A DNA stretch of 54,508 nucleotides, taken from Granulicella sp. (GTDB lineage Bacteria > Acidobacteriota > Terriglobia > Terriglobales > Acidobacteriaceae). A model generated the notes under the pieces. The model saw nothing but the letters and a program-made list of their open reading frames with translations, ran no database searches and was not told where the DNA came from. This document shows, in pieces, positions 9,865 through 18,553 of the stretch. The stretch's first letter is position 1; every line of letters begins with the position of its first letter. Made by a program: the position numbers and the translations under genes. Where the stretch lies: NCBI GenBank assembly GCA_027365345.1, contig DAHXNO010000196.1, positions 1 through 54,508 on the forward strand. Reading direction: 5' to 3'.

Positions 9865-11568
9865 ATGACCAATCCGCCGCAAGCCTTGAGACGCATCGTC
9901 CTGAACCACGGAGGCGTTCAGGCCGCCCTCCTTACCGCTGGCTTCCTGCTCGCGCCGGGTGCCCCTCTCGCGCAGAGCATGCACAGCGGTAACCTCACCG
10001 CGACCACCACCACGCTCTCCAGCCCATCGCCGGAGCAGCAACATGCGCTTCCACCCGATTCCATCACAGAGGGAACGGTCACGGTGGCAGGCAAAGCCAT
10101 CGCCTACAAGGCGGTCGCCGGCCTGCTCCGGGTGGGCGCTACGGACAAGCAGGATGCCACCATCAGCCTGGACGGCACATTCCTGCCTGATTCAGAGTCT
10201 GGCGCAACCCCGCCCAAGCCCGGCCAGGAACCGGCGACCGCCACCATGTTCTATACCGCCTACTTTGCCAAGGATGAGGATCCGGCCACCCGGCCCATCG
10301 TCTTCATCTACAACGGAGGTCCCGGTTCCGCCACCATGTATCTGCGCATGTGCAGCTTTGGCCCGGTGCGCGTAGAACTCGATGACCTTGGCCATCCCGC
10401 CGGCGGCCCGTACAAGATTGTTCCCAATCAGGACTCGCTGCTGGACACCGCCGATCTGGTCTTCATCGACGCTCCCGGAACCGGCTACGGCCGCGTGATG
10501 GGAAAGGATGCTGACAAGGCCTTCTACGGCATCGACCAGGACGCCGGAGCCTTCCAGCGCTTCATCCGCCGCTTCCTTACCAAGTACAACCGCTGGGAGT
10601 CTCCGCGCTTCCTCTTCGGGGAAAGCTACGGCACCACCCGCGACGCTGTGCTCTCCGCTGCGCTGCAACGCCACGGCGTGGATCTCAACGGCGTGGTCTT
10701 CCTCAGCCAGATCCTCAGCTTTGACGACTCCGCTGACGGCTCGGATGGCAATCCCGGCACGGAGAACGGCTTCTTCCTCGCTCTGCCCAGCTTCGCCGCT
10801 ACCGCCTGGTTTCATCACAAGGTTCCCAACCAGCCTGCGGAGCTTCTGCCCTGGCTGCATCAGGTGGAGCAGTACGCCATCGGGGACTATGCCGGCGCTC
10901 TGCTGCAGGGTTCTGACCTGACCCCCGCACGCGAGGCTGAGGTGGCTAGTCGGCTGGAGAGCTACACCGGCATCCCTGCCAAGCTCTGGATCAAGGCGGA
11001 CCTCCGCCTCACCGGAGGCGAGTTCGCCCAGGATCTGCTCGGCGACAGCAATGACACCACCGGCCGCCTCGACTCCCGCTGGTCCGGCCCCAGCATGAAC
11101 CCGCTGGACCGTGAGGCCGCCTACGATCCCTTCAGCGAAGCAATCGAATCGGCCATCCAGGCCGCTATGAACACCTACGCGCAGACCACGCTGAAGTTCG
11201 GCCAGAATATGACCTACGAGGCCAGCGCCCGCATGGGATCCTGGAACTGGGATATGAAGCACAAAGGCCCCCTGCGCGGCGGCTGGCCCGGAACCTCCAG
11301 CAACGTCATGGGCGATCTGGCTTACACCATGAAGGTGAGCCCGCATATGCACGTGCTGCTGATGGGCGGCTACTTTGACCTTGGCACCGTCTACTTTGGC
11401 GCCACCTATGAGATGAAACATCTGCCCATCCCCGCCGACCTGGACAAGAACATTGAGTACAAGTTCTTCCCCACCGGCCACATGGTTTACGTCAACCCGC
11501 AGGCTCGCGCCGGCCTGCATCAGCGCACCGCACAGTTCATCCGCGACTACGAGAACGCAGCCCAGTAG
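9865..11568 (+). CDS. Secreted S10-family serine carboxypeptidase-like protein
   Basis: A 567-residue alpha/beta-hydrolase of peptidase family S10. An N-terminal hydrophobic segment ending in an Ala-rich site indicates export. The oxyanion-hole strand FIYNGGPGSA is present, and the triad can be placed at S254 (FGESYGT), D505 (GGYFDLG) and H539 (TGHMVY). ATG 9865 is preferred over the TTG at 9853 because GGGAG lies 5 bp upstream of it. It is followed by a secreted S9 peptidase on the same strand, separated by a hairpin. The pair probably degrades proline-containing or C-terminally processed peptides outside the cytoplasm. Specificity is not known. Confidence 0.85.
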   Translation: MTNPPQALRRIVLNHGGVQAALLTAGFLLAPGAPLAQSMHSGNLTATTTTLSSPSPEQQHALPPDSITEGTVTVAGKAIAYKAVAGLLRVGATDKQDATISLDGTFLPDSESGATPPKPGQEPATATMFYTAYFAKDEDPATRPIVFIYNGGPGSATMYLRMCSFGPVRVELDDLGHPAGGPYKIVPNQDSLLDTADLVFIDAPGTGYGRVMGKDADKAFYGIDQDAGAFQRFIRRFLTKYNRWESPRFLFGESYGTTRDAVLSAALQRHGVDLNGVVFLSQILSFDDSADGSDGNPGTENGFFLALPSFAATAWFHHKVPNQPAELLPWLHQVEQYAIGDYAGALLQGSDLTPAREAEVASRLESYTGIPAKLWIKADLRLTGGEFAQDLLGDSNDTTGRLDSRWSGPSMNPLDREAAYDPFSEAIESAIQAAMNTYAQTTLKFGQNMTYEASARMGSWNWDMKHKGPLRGGWPGTSSNVMGDLAYTMKVSPHMHVLLMGGYFDLGTVYFGATYEMKHLPIPADLDKNIEYKFFPTGHMVYVNPQARAGLHQRTAQFIRDYENAAQ

Positions 11569-11605
11569 CGTTCTCTTCCTGTCGGCAACTGGCGGCTCTC
11601 TAACT

Positions 11606-11637
11606 CGTGAGGGCCTTCCCCAGGGAAGGCCCTCACG
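11606..11637 (+). terminator. 15-bp perfect hairpin between the two peptidase genes
   Basis: CGTGAGGGCCTTCCC (11606-11620) and its exact reverse complement (11623-11637) are separated by only CA. It starts 37 bp after the S10 stop. No U-tract follows on either strand, so it may be a processing or attenuation hairpin rather than a classical terminator. Confidence 0.55.
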
Positions 11638-11760
11638 GCGGCTCCCTTCCGCTGGACCCGTCGGCGCGGAAGAGGTTCTCTGTTGAGGTTGGCCGCAAAG
11701 GTTTTTTGTGCAGATGTTCCTTGCGGTTCGCGTTCTTTCACTCGGTCACTGCTCCAACGC

Positions 11761-14016
11761 ATGAGGACTCTAGTCAAGATGCTCAAACATTCCTCTCTCT
11801 TTCTTGCTACGTTCGCGGCCACGCTTAGCCTGGCCATCTTCGCTCTCCCACGCCGCGCCACAGCCGGACCACTGGGCTCCGGCCCACAAGATGCCGCGTC
11901 GCAAGCGGCGGGATCGCAGGACTCCGGCCAAACCTCTTCGCCAACCCAATCAGTCCCCGCAGACGCCGGCATGCCCCCCCTGCCTGCGGATAAGTACCTC
12001 TGGATGGAAGATCAGCACGGCGCCCGCGCTCTGGCCTGGGTCCGGGCTCAGGACGCTCGCTCGCTCAAAATCCTGGAGTCGGATCCACACTATGCCGCCT
12101 TCTATGCGCAGGCGCTCCGCATCGCGCAGTCCCCCAGCCGTCTCTCCATTCCAGAGCAGCATGGCGAGCAGATCTACAACCTCTGGCGCGACGCCGGCCA
12201 TGTGAACGGCATCTACCGCAAGGCGTCGCTGGTCAGCTACCTCTCGAACCATCCTGACTGGCAAACCGTCATCGACTACGACGCTCTGGGACGGCAGGAC
12301 AAGGTCAACTGGGTGGCTCACGGCCTCAACTGCCTTTATCCTGGCAACCGCTACTGCATGGTTCAGCTCTCTTCCGGCGGAGAAGACGCCGACAGTCAGC
12401 GGGAGTTCGATCTCAAGTCCGGCCAGTTTGTCTCCGGCGGATTTGCTCTCTCCCGCAGCAAGCAGGATGTTGCCTGGCAGGACAAGGACACTCTGCTCGT
12501 CGCGCGTGACTGGGGCCCGGGAACCATGACGGCCTCCGGCTATCCCTTCATCGTCAAGCAATGGAGGCGCGGAACCCCGCTCTCCAGCGCCAAGGAGGTC
12601 TTCCGCGGCAAACCCACCGATATGAGCGCCAGGGGCTACACCCTGCACGACGCCCGGAAGCACTCTCTCACCCTCTTCACCCGCCAGATCACCATCTTCC
12701 GCATCCGGACCTTCCTCCTCACTCCCACCGGACTCCAGGAGCTGAACATCCCCGGCAAGTCTCAGATCGACGGCCTGCTCGATGGCCGCCTGCTGGTGGA
12801 GATCAATGAAGACTGGACCCCTGCAGGCCAAGCGCAGACCTTCACCCGCGGCTCGCTGCTGGAGTTGAAGCTGTCAGACGTGCTCAAGGATCCAGCCCAT
12901 CTCAAACCGGATGTCATCTTCGCTCCCACCGCGGAGGAGTTCCTGCAGAGCGTCGATCTCACCCGCTCCCATCTGCTGATCACCACCCTCAAGCACGTTC
13001 AGGGGAAGGCCTATATCTACTCGCCCTCGCTGCTCGGCTGGAGCCAACGCGAGCTCCCCGTGCCACAGAACGTCAGTGTCAAGGTCGTCTCCACCAGCGA
13101 CGCCGACGACAACTTCTTCATGGAGTTCAACGGATTTCTTACCCCGCCATCGCTCCTCTTCGGGGATGCGGCTCAGGGCACGTTGCGGTACATCCGCAGT
13201 CAGCCGGCACAGTTTGACGCCTCCCAGGACGTCGTCGAGCAGTATCAGGCTACCTCCAAGGATGGCACGCCCATTCCCTACTTCATCGTGCATCCCAGGC
13301 AGATGCAGCTCAACGGAGCCAACCCCACCATCCTCTATGCCTATGGTGGATTCCAGATCTCCATGACCCCCACCTACAACGGCTCCCTGGGCAAGTTGTG
13401 GTTGCAACCCGGCGGCGTCTATGTGCTGGCCAACATCCGCGGCGGCGGCGAGTTTGGCCCTGCCTGGCATGAGGCGGGCCTCAAAACCCATCGCCAGCGC
13501 ATCTATGACGACTTCGCCGCCGTCGGCGAGGATCTCATCGCCCGCCGCATTACCTCGCCCCGCCGTCTGGGCATCATGGGTGGCTCCAACGGCGGCTTGC
13601 TGATGGGCGTGGAGATGACTCAGCATCCTGACCTTTGGCACGCCGTCGCCATCATGGTCCCGCTGCTGGACATGCTGCGCTATGAGAAGATCGACGCTGG
13701 AGCCAGTTGGGTTGGCGAGTATGGCTCGGTGAGCAATCCGGCTGAGCGCGCCTTCCTGGCCGGTATCTCACCCTACAACCAGCTCAAGCCCGGCGTAGCC
13801 TACCCGGAGCCATTTATCTTCACCAGCACCAAGGACGATCGCGTCGGTCCGCAGCACGCCCGGAAGTTCGCCGCCAAGATGGAGGAGTTCCACGATCCCT
13901 TCCTCTATGACGAGATCATCGAGGGTGGTCATGCTGCTGGAGCCAACCTGAAGGAGCAGGCTCAAACGTGGGCCCTCATCTACACCTACTTCACCAGCAT
14001 GCTGGAAGGGAAGTAG
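11761..14016 (+). CDS. Secreted prolyl oligopeptidase-family (S9A) peptidase
   Basis: A protein of about 750 residues. The signal peptide MLKHSSLFLATFAATLSLAIF ends near an Ala-X-Ala site, then a Gln/Ser/Pro-rich linker, a seven-bladed propeller region (about residues 70-430) and a C-terminal alpha/beta-hydrolase domain with GGSNGG (nucleophile Ser), TKDDRVGP (Asp) and EGGHAAG (His). The family cleaves short peptides after proline. The frame is open to 11683, but the signal peptide implies a start at ATG 11761 or ATG 11779; the latter has GAGGA 11 bp upstream. It lies on the same strand as the S10 gene. Confidence 0.88.
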   Translation: MRTLVKMLKHSSLFLATFAATLSLAIFALPRRATAGPLGSGPQDAASQAAGSQDSGQTSSPTQSVPADAGMPPLPADKYLWMEDQHGARALAWVRAQDARSLKILESDPHYAAFYAQALRIAQSPSRLSIPEQHGEQIYNLWRDAGHVNGIYRKASLVSYLSNHPDWQTVIDYDALGRQDKVNWVAHGLNCLYPGNRYCMVQLSSGGEDADSQREFDLKSGQFVSGGFALSRSKQDVAWQDKDTLLVARDWGPGTMTASGYPFIVKQWRRGTPLSSAKEVFRGKPTDMSARGYTLHDARKHSLTLFTRQITIFRIRTFLLTPTGLQELNIPGKSQIDGLLDGRLLVEINEDWTPAGQAQTFTRGSLLELKLSDVLKDPAHLKPDVIFAPTAEEFLQSVDLTRSHLLITTLKHVQGKAYIYSPSLLGWSQRELPVPQNVSVKVVSTSDADDNFFMEFNGFLTPPSLLFGDAAQGTLRYIRSQPAQFDASQDVVEQYQATSKDGTPIPYFIVHPRQMQLNGANPTILYAYGGFQISMTPTYNGSLGKLWLQPGGVYVLANIRGGGEFGPAWHEAGLKTHRQRIYDDFAAVGEDLIARRITSPRRLGIMGGSNGGLLMGVEMTQHPDLWHAVAIMVPLLDMLRYEKIDAGASWVGEYGSVSNPAERAFLAGISPYNQLKPGVAYPEPFIFTSTKDDRVGPQHARKFAAKMEEFHDPFLYDEIIEGGHAAGANLKEQAQTWALIYTYFTSMLEGK

Positions 14017-14034
14017 CGTTGCACTCCTGCCTGA

Positions 14035-14073
14035 GCGATGCGCCGAACCACAGATAGTGGCTCGGCGCATCGC
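14035..14073 (+). terminator. Hairpin downstream of the S9A gene
   Basis: A 12-bp stem GCGATGCGCCGA/TCGGCGCATCGC topped, after one mismatch, by CCAC/GTGG and a 5-nt loop. It begins 18 bp past the stop codon. Its position suggests termination or 3' protection, but no U-run follows. Confidence 0.55.
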
Positions 14074-14341
14074 CGGCGCCTTCTCGCCATCCTCCCTGTT
14101 GCTGAGCATCCGGCACCCGGCCTGCGCTGGGCTCCATCCACCCCAATAGGCAAGCCCGCCGGGGACCCAGGGGCATGGGGCCAACGCCCATCCATCTCCA
14201 GACCTCGCATCGCACCTGTAGCAAAGATGCTGAGAAGGGAGTCACCGCCAGGGACGCTTGAGTCCAAATAGGCATCGCCCCGCTATTCACAAGCTCATCG
14301 GCGCCGCGGCAGCCGGAGAAATTGGTAGACTGAATCGACGA
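14074..14341. other. Gene-free interval before exostosin-like gene
   Basis: About 270 bp without a convincing gene. A TAGACT -10-like hexamer at 14326-14331 lies 10 bp before the proposed ATG 14342, which would give a leader of only a few nucleotides. Confidence 0.35.
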
Positions 14342-15409
14342 ATGTGCGCCGCTACGGCTCAGGCCGCTCCTGAATACTTTCGCTGGCGAGGCCCAACCCA
14401 CGGGCCGCGCGTCGAGTTGCCTCCGGGGCCGGAACGCGACGAGACGATGAACGCCGAGTGGAGGTACCCGCTGGCGGTGCTGGCGGAGGCCGAGAAGGCA
14501 TTGGAGGGGGAGAGGCTGCGCTTCTACCTTACCAAGAACCCCAATGAACTGCCGGAGTACGGAAACCATATCGTCGCGGTCTTGTGGCAGGAAGAGCGCT
14601 GCAAAATTCCACGCTATGCGCGCCACGTGCGTGGGGTCATCCGCTGCCTGCGCGAGAAGCCTTTTCTCGGCTTTCATCCCCGCTTCGGCATCAATAAATA
14701 TGAGGCTGTGCTTTGTTTTCAGTACCTGCGCGACCATGTGACGCACTGGCGTTCCAGATACCATGTCAGCTCTCCGCCCCCAAGCTGGCCGCCACGGATC
14801 CATCCCTCGCCGAGTGTGCTCACCATCCCGCTGGGCTATCACAGCCAGGAGGAGCTGCCGCAGATTCCCATGGCGGAGCGCCACCTGGATGCCTTCTTTA
14901 CCGGGGAGCTGCGCACCCAGACTCCCTGGCGTGACTATCGGCACTGGACCTCGGACTCCAAGACCCAATCCCGGTTGCAGCTTTGGGATGCCTTGCTGGA
15001 GCTGAAGAAGAATCCGGAGTGGCGCATTGAGATGGCCGACATCTCTGGCGGCAACGATGGCCCCAAGACGCCGTTGTTCAACAGCTACTCGCAACGGATG
15101 ATGAACACCCGCATCTGTCTGGCGCCTCGCGGCACCATCGACGAGACCTTTCGCATGTATGAGGGGCTGCGCGCCGGCTGTCTGGTTATTACCAATATGC
15201 TGCCCGACGAGCCATTTCTCAAGGATGCGCCCGTCATTCAGGTCGACCACTGGAAGACCTTGCCAGAGTTGATGCAGAGATATGCCCGCGACCTGGATGC
15301 ACTGGAATACTATCGCCAGGCCGGCCTTGCGTTCTGGAGGGACCGCTTGAGCGAGCCGGTCATCGGTGCGCAGGTGGCGCGCTTCCTGAATGCGGCCAAT
15401 CGAGCCTGA
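14342..15409 (+). CDS. Exostosin (GT47)-like glycosyltransferase
   Basis: About 355 residues. The C-terminal half holds the exostosin-type pattern: NSYSQRMMNTRICLAPRG followed by ETFRMYEGLRAGCLVI, the nucleotide-sugar-binding region of this GT-B family. The N-terminal half resembles cytosolic bacterial exostosin-domain proteins with no signal peptide. The start is uncertain: the frame is open to TTG 14258, ATG 14342 follows a -10-like box closely, and ATG 14447 is also possible. It ends 4 bp before the convergent stop of the next gene. The likely role is adding a sugar to a cell-surface glycan, but donor and acceptor cannot be read from the sequence. Confidence 0.65.
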   Translation: MCAATAQAAPEYFRWRGPTHGPRVELPPGPERDETMNAEWRYPLAVLAEAEKALEGERLRFYLTKNPNELPEYGNHIVAVLWQEERCKIPRYARHVRGVIRCLREKPFLGFHPRFGINKYEAVLCFQYLRDHVTHWRSRYHVSSPPPSWPPRIHPSPSVLTIPLGYHSQEELPQIPMAERHLDAFFTGELRTQTPWRDYRHWTSDSKTQSRLQLWDALLELKKNPEWRIEMADISGGNDGPKTPLFNSYSQRMMNTRICLAPRGTIDETFRMYEGLRAGCLVITNMLPDEPFLKDAPVIQVDHWKTLPELMQRYARDLDALEYYRQAGLAFWRDRLSEPVIGAQVARFLNAANRA

Positions 15410-15413
15410 AACC

Positions 15414-15932
15414 TCACGCGCCGCCTTCCCCCTGGTGGGCGAGAATGTAGTCCAGATAGTTGCTGGCCGTGGTCTGGATCAGCGCAAGATCCTTCGCGGT
15501 GGTCGTGCGCCGGATCTTCCCGGGCAGGCCCGCCACCAGAGAGTTCGGGGGGATGGTTACGCCCTCCGGGATCAGAGCGCCCGCCGCCACGATGCTGCCG
15601 GAGCCGATGTGCGCTCCGTTGAGCACAATCGCGCCGATCCCCACCAGAACGTCATCGTCGATGGTGCAGCCGTGGATAGTTGCATTGTGGCCGATACTCA
15701 CCCCATTGCCAATCCGTACAGGATGCAGGAGCCGCATGCCATGCACCACGGCGCAGTCCTGGATGTTCGTTCGTGCGCCGATGCGTATCCAGTTCACGTC
15801 ACCGCGTACCACGGCGTTGGGCCACAGGGAAGACTGGGGTCCCAGGTGAACATCGCCGATAAGCTGGGCTGAGCCGTCGATGTAGCAGCCTGCGGCCATG
15901 CTCGGCCAGACGCCGCGATAGGGGCGAACCAT
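15414..15932 (-). CDS. Gamma-carbonic anhydrase-like hexapeptide-repeat protein (YrdA/PaaY type)
   Basis: A 172-residue left-handed beta-helix protein built from hexapeptide repeats ([LIV]-G-x4), with a C-terminal helix. The three Zn-binding histidines of the gamma-CA family are in place: H64 (CAVVHG), H82 and H87 (IGHNATIHG). Many members lack measured carbonic anhydrase activity, so the assignment is to the fold and metal site, not to the reaction. ATG 15932 is preceded by TATACT with a 7-bp gap, so the mRNA may be nearly leaderless. The gene converges on the exostosin-like gene. Confidence 0.85.
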   Translation of the reverse strand: MVRPYRGVWPSMAAGCYIDGSAQLIGDVHLGPQSSLWPNAVVRGDVNWIRIGARTNIQDCAVVHGMRLLHPVRIGNGVSIGHNATIHGCTIDDDVLVGIGAIVLNGAHIGSGSIVAAGALIPEGVTIPPNSLVAGLPGKIRRTTTAKDLALIQTTASNYLDYILAHQGEGGA

Positions 15933-15939
15933 GCTCCCA

Positions 15940-15945
15940 AGTATA
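15940..15945 (-). promoter_or_regulatory. -10 box TATACT of the gamma-CA-like gene
   Basis: TATACT on the minus strand separated by 7 bp from the ATG at 15932. The distance implies transcription starting at or next to the start codon. No clear -35. Confidence 0.5.
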
Positions 15946-16086
15946 CTGGCCGCCTCCCAGCCCGCCTCCGGCCGGCAAGAACCCGGAATGGCAAAACCAC
16001 GAATGCCAGAAACGCTCCCACAGGCCGGCTCTTGCCTGGAGCTTATGTCGGCTGGGGAGCGGAGGCCTGGGATCAGGCGTTTTTAC

Positions 16087-16115
16087 GTGCCAAAAGCTCA
16101 CCGAGGGTCTATGCT
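16087..16115 (+). promoter_or_regulatory. Promoter of rpsU
   Basis: GTGCCA (16087-16092), a 17-bp spacer and TATGCT (16110-16115). Transcription would begin near 16122, leaving a leader of about 37 nt that contains the strong ribosome-binding site. Confidence 0.45.
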
Positions 16116-16158
16116 GGTAAACAGTGCCGCTCAGGCAGGTTAGGAGGTGGATTTCATC

Positions 16159-16356
16159 TTGGCAGAGGTACGTGTTCAAGAGGGTGAGCCCTTGGAGAAT
16201 GCGCTTCGCCGCTTTAAGCGGAAGGTGCAGACCGAGGACATCATCAAAGAAGTCAAACGCCACTCCTTTTATCTGAAACCGGGCGAAAAGAAGCGTGTCA
16301 AGGAAGCTCTGGCGCGCAAGCGTAACCGCAAGAAGGTTCGTAAAGAGCAAGAGTAG
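16159..16356 (+). CDS. rpsU: 30S ribosomal protein S21
   Basis: A 65-residue basic protein matching bS21: MAEVRVQEGEPLENALRR, then EVKRHSFYLKPGEKKR and a Lys/Arg tail. S21 sits on the small-subunit platform near the anti-Shine-Dalgarno. The longest frame begins at GTG 16147, but that codon lies inside the AGGAGG ribosome-binding site (16142-16147). The family N-terminus MAEV instead points to TTG 16159, 11 bp downstream of it. It stands alone, without the dnaG/rpoD neighbours seen in proteobacteria. Confidence 0.93.
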   Translation: MAEVRVQEGEPLENALRRFKRKVQTEDIIKEVKRHSFYLKPGEKKRVKEALARKRNRKKVRKEQE

Positions 16357-16935
16357 TCAGAACCTCTCCACCGGGATATCCAACCGGCCATCTGGCCCGG
16401 ACCAGATATCCAAGTCCAAGGCTGAACGATCCAGGCCCGAACCACGCAAAGCTGAACCATAAAAGACGAGCGTTGGTTCAGCTTGGAACCAGGCCGCCAG
16501 ACGGATTCTGCTCTACTGCATGCAGCGTCCGTGGGCAATGGGCCCCGCAACCAGGAACTGCGGGCTGGCTTGGCCGCAGTGATGCTGTTTTGCAAGACTG
16601 GTCTCTTGTACAGGGAGAGAGATACACAACGGGGAGCGGATGCGAGGTGTTGGCGTCTGCTCCCCGTCGAACGCCGTAGGTTCCTCGGACCTAGGTGAGA
16701 GAACAGACGGAAGCACTATCGGGCCCTTGTAGCAGATCAATCCAGGTTTGAACGCACCCACTGTTCGAAGCGTCTTCACTGGTACCCAGGACACCTCTCC
16801 TTCGTGGTCTTTCCCGCACGAAGGCGCCCGCACTCCAACTTGCCGGGATGTCGACGTCCATGACGCGGAAGATGCTTCCATAACGCATGTTCTGGCTGCG
16901 ATTCATCCTTATCCCGCAGGATGGGAGAAGGCGCA
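16357..16935. other. Hairpin-rich gene-free interval downstream of rpsU
   Basis: About 580 bp with no credible protein gene. It contains several inverted repeats: GGATATC/GATATCC (16374-16411) enclosing a second GC stem; an 11-bp perfect stem AAGCTGAACCA/TGGTTCAGCTT (16449-16484); CTGCGG/CCGCAG near 16558-16579; a 9-bp stem ACGGGGAGC/GCTCCCCGT (16629-16667); and TAGGT/ACCTA (16677-16693). No clear promoter was found. The first hairpin may end rpsU transcription; the rest could be a non-coding RNA or long untranslated region. I do not recognise an Rfam family. Confidence 0.45.
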
Positions 16936-17421
16936 ATGCAATTTGTCGATCGATTGCTGAAGTGCTCCGACTGTGGCAATGATTTTGTGTTTACTGCCGG
17001 GGAACAGATTTTCTTCTACGATAAACAGTTCAAGAACGATCCCAAGCGTTGCAAGCTGTGTAAGGCCAAGCGCTCGGGTATCGGTCGAACTGCCAATGGA
17101 AGCGGGCCGGCCAAGCTACCCTTCTCGCGAACCGAGACGCGCACCCTGTGTTCGGCGTGTGGGATTGAGACCACGGTGCCCTTCAAGCCCACCCAGGGCC
17201 GCCCTGTGCTCTGCCGTTCGTGTTTCCAGATCAAGGCGGCTTCGCCCTCTGGGATGCCAAGTCCGGATTCCCCCACCGCCCCGGTCGCAGACGCTCCGCC
17301 TACGCAACTGGAGGGCTCCCGGCCTGCCGCCATGGAGAGGATCGCCCCGAGCTCCAGTGTGATGGTGCTTGAAGGTGACTCGGCCTCCAATCGGATGATC
17401 CGAGCACCCAAGCTACCCTAA
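16936..17421 (+). CDS. Double zinc-ribbon protein (CxxC-x17+-CxxC type)
   Basis: A 161-residue protein with two zinc-ribbon modules: C10/C13 with C39/C42, and C72/C75 with C93/C96. The first contains the FFYDKQFKNDPKRCK signature of small bacterial zinc-binding proteins. The C-terminal third is Pro/Ser/Ala-rich and probably disordered. ATG 16936 is chosen because GGAGAAGG lies 5 bp before it; an in-frame ATG at 16921 has no such signal. The role is unknown: such ribbons bind nucleic acid or protein partners. There is no operon partner on the left. Confidence 0.75.
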   Translation: MQFVDRLLKCSDCGNDFVFTAGEQIFFYDKQFKNDPKRCKLCKAKRSGIGRTANGSGPAKLPFSRTETRTLCSACGIETTVPFKPTQGRPVLCRSCFQIKAASPSGMPSPDSPTAPVADAPPTQLEGSRPAAMERIAPSSSVMVLEGDSASNRMIRAPKLP

Positions 17422-17509
17422 CCGTAGCGGCCAAGGGAGTGGCAGCAAGACCGCCGGTAAACGGTCAGCGCGGGTCTCCGCACTCGTCCGTCCTGCGCCC
17501 TGGGCGACG

Positions 17510-17515
17510 TATACT
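17510..17515 (+). promoter_or_regulatory. -10 box TATACT of the MBL-fold gene
   Basis: TATACT ends exactly 6 bp before ATG 17522 and no Shine-Dalgarno is present. The same 6-bp distance separates the rnpB -10 box from its first base, so transcription should begin at the ATG itself (leaderless mRNA). Confidence 0.6.
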
Positions 17516-17521
17516 CGCTCC

Positions 17522-18511
17522 ATGCATCCGGCCTATACCAAGCAAGATGACGAGTTGGTTCGGGCGCGCCAGGCGTTGGGTGACCTGGAGCTGATCATCT
17601 GCAGCGATGGAACCTATCTGCTCGACGGCGGAGCCATGTTCGGCGTCGTGCCCAAACCCATGTGGTCCAGGCGCACCCCCGCCGACGATCTGAACCAGAT
17701 TCTTCTGGGATTGAATACCGTGGTGGTGCGGACCGGCTCGGCCGTGGTCCTCATTGAGACTGGGATCGGCAACAAGCAGCCGCCCAAACTGCGCCAGATT
17801 CATCAGAATCAGGAGCGTCTGCCGGCGTCGCTGGCCGCCGCCGGGGTGCGCCTGGAAGAGGTCACCCATGTGGTCAATACTCACCTGCACTTTGACCACT
17901 GCGGATGGAACACCACCCTGGGCGTCGATGGCGTCTCTCGCCCCACCTTTCCCAACGCCCGTTACTTTGCCCCCGCCGGAGAACTCGCCCATGGCCGTCT
18001 GCAACTGGAGCGAGACCGGGTCAGCTATCTGTGGCCAAACTATGATCCGCTGCTGGAGAGTGGGCAGCTTACCCTCATCGATCCCGGCGGCAAGGGAGGC
18101 TTTACCGCCGGCGACGCAAGGTTGAAGCCCGCCGACGGCAAGCCGCTACCCCTGCCCGCAATTCAAACCGGCCTGCAGATCGTGCCGGGTATCTCCGTGG
18201 AGAATCTGCCCGGGCACACCCCCAGCCTGCTAGGGGTTCATATCGAGACCCGGGCGCACGGCGGAGCCGCTCGCCATGCGTGTTACGTCAGCGATCTGGT
18301 GCCTACGCATCATCACCTGGATGCCACCTGGGTGATGGGCTATGACCTGGATCCTCTCACCTGTATCGAAGAACGCAAGCGCCTGTGGGCGCGGGCGATC
18401 CCGGAACAGTGGCTCATCCTCTTTACTCATGACCACCAGGTTCCGGCGGCGTTTGTAGACTGGAATGACAAGGGAAAGCCGGTCGTCAAGGAAGTAGAAG
18501 CCGCTCGATAA
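17522..18511 (+). CDS. MBL-fold (metallo-beta-lactamase superfamily) hydrolase
   Basis: A 329-residue binuclear-metal hydrolase. The HxHxDH motif is NTHLHFDHCGW near residue 122; further metal ligands are likely the His in GHTPS and the C-terminal FTHDHQ. The family covers lactonases, glyoxalases and phosphodiesterases. The motif pattern resembles quorum-quenching lactonase-like and general MBL proteins, so the substrate remains open. No signal peptide is visible. A flavin-reductase-like gene starts 42 bp downstream on the same strand and may be co-transcribed. Confidence 0.85.
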   Translation: MHPAYTKQDDELVRARQALGDLELIICSDGTYLLDGGAMFGVVPKPMWSRRTPADDLNQILLGLNTVVVRTGSAVVLIETGIGNKQPPKLRQIHQNQERLPASLAAAGVRLEEVTHVVNTHLHFDHCGWNTTLGVDGVSRPTFPNARYFAPAGELAHGRLQLERDRVSYLWPNYDPLLESGQLTLIDPGGKGGFTAGDARLKPADGKPLPLPAIQTGLQIVPGISVENLPGHTPSLLGVHIETRAHGGAARHACYVSDLVPTHHHLDATWVMGYDLDPLTCIEERKRLWARAIPEQWLILFTHDHQVPAAFVDWNDKGKPVVKEVEAAR

Positions 18512-18553
18512 CGCAACCACGACACCAACAAGCCAAAGCGCAGGAGATGTTGC

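Noticed and set aside
16740-16770. A GGTTTGAAC stretch resembling a tRNA T-loop
   Set aside because: The flanking bases do not form a 5-bp T-stem and no acceptor or anticodon arm can be drawn.
16473-16960. Several 65-80-codon frames on both strands downstream of rpsU
   Set aside because: Biased composition, no ribosome-binding site and no motif; the region looks non-coding.
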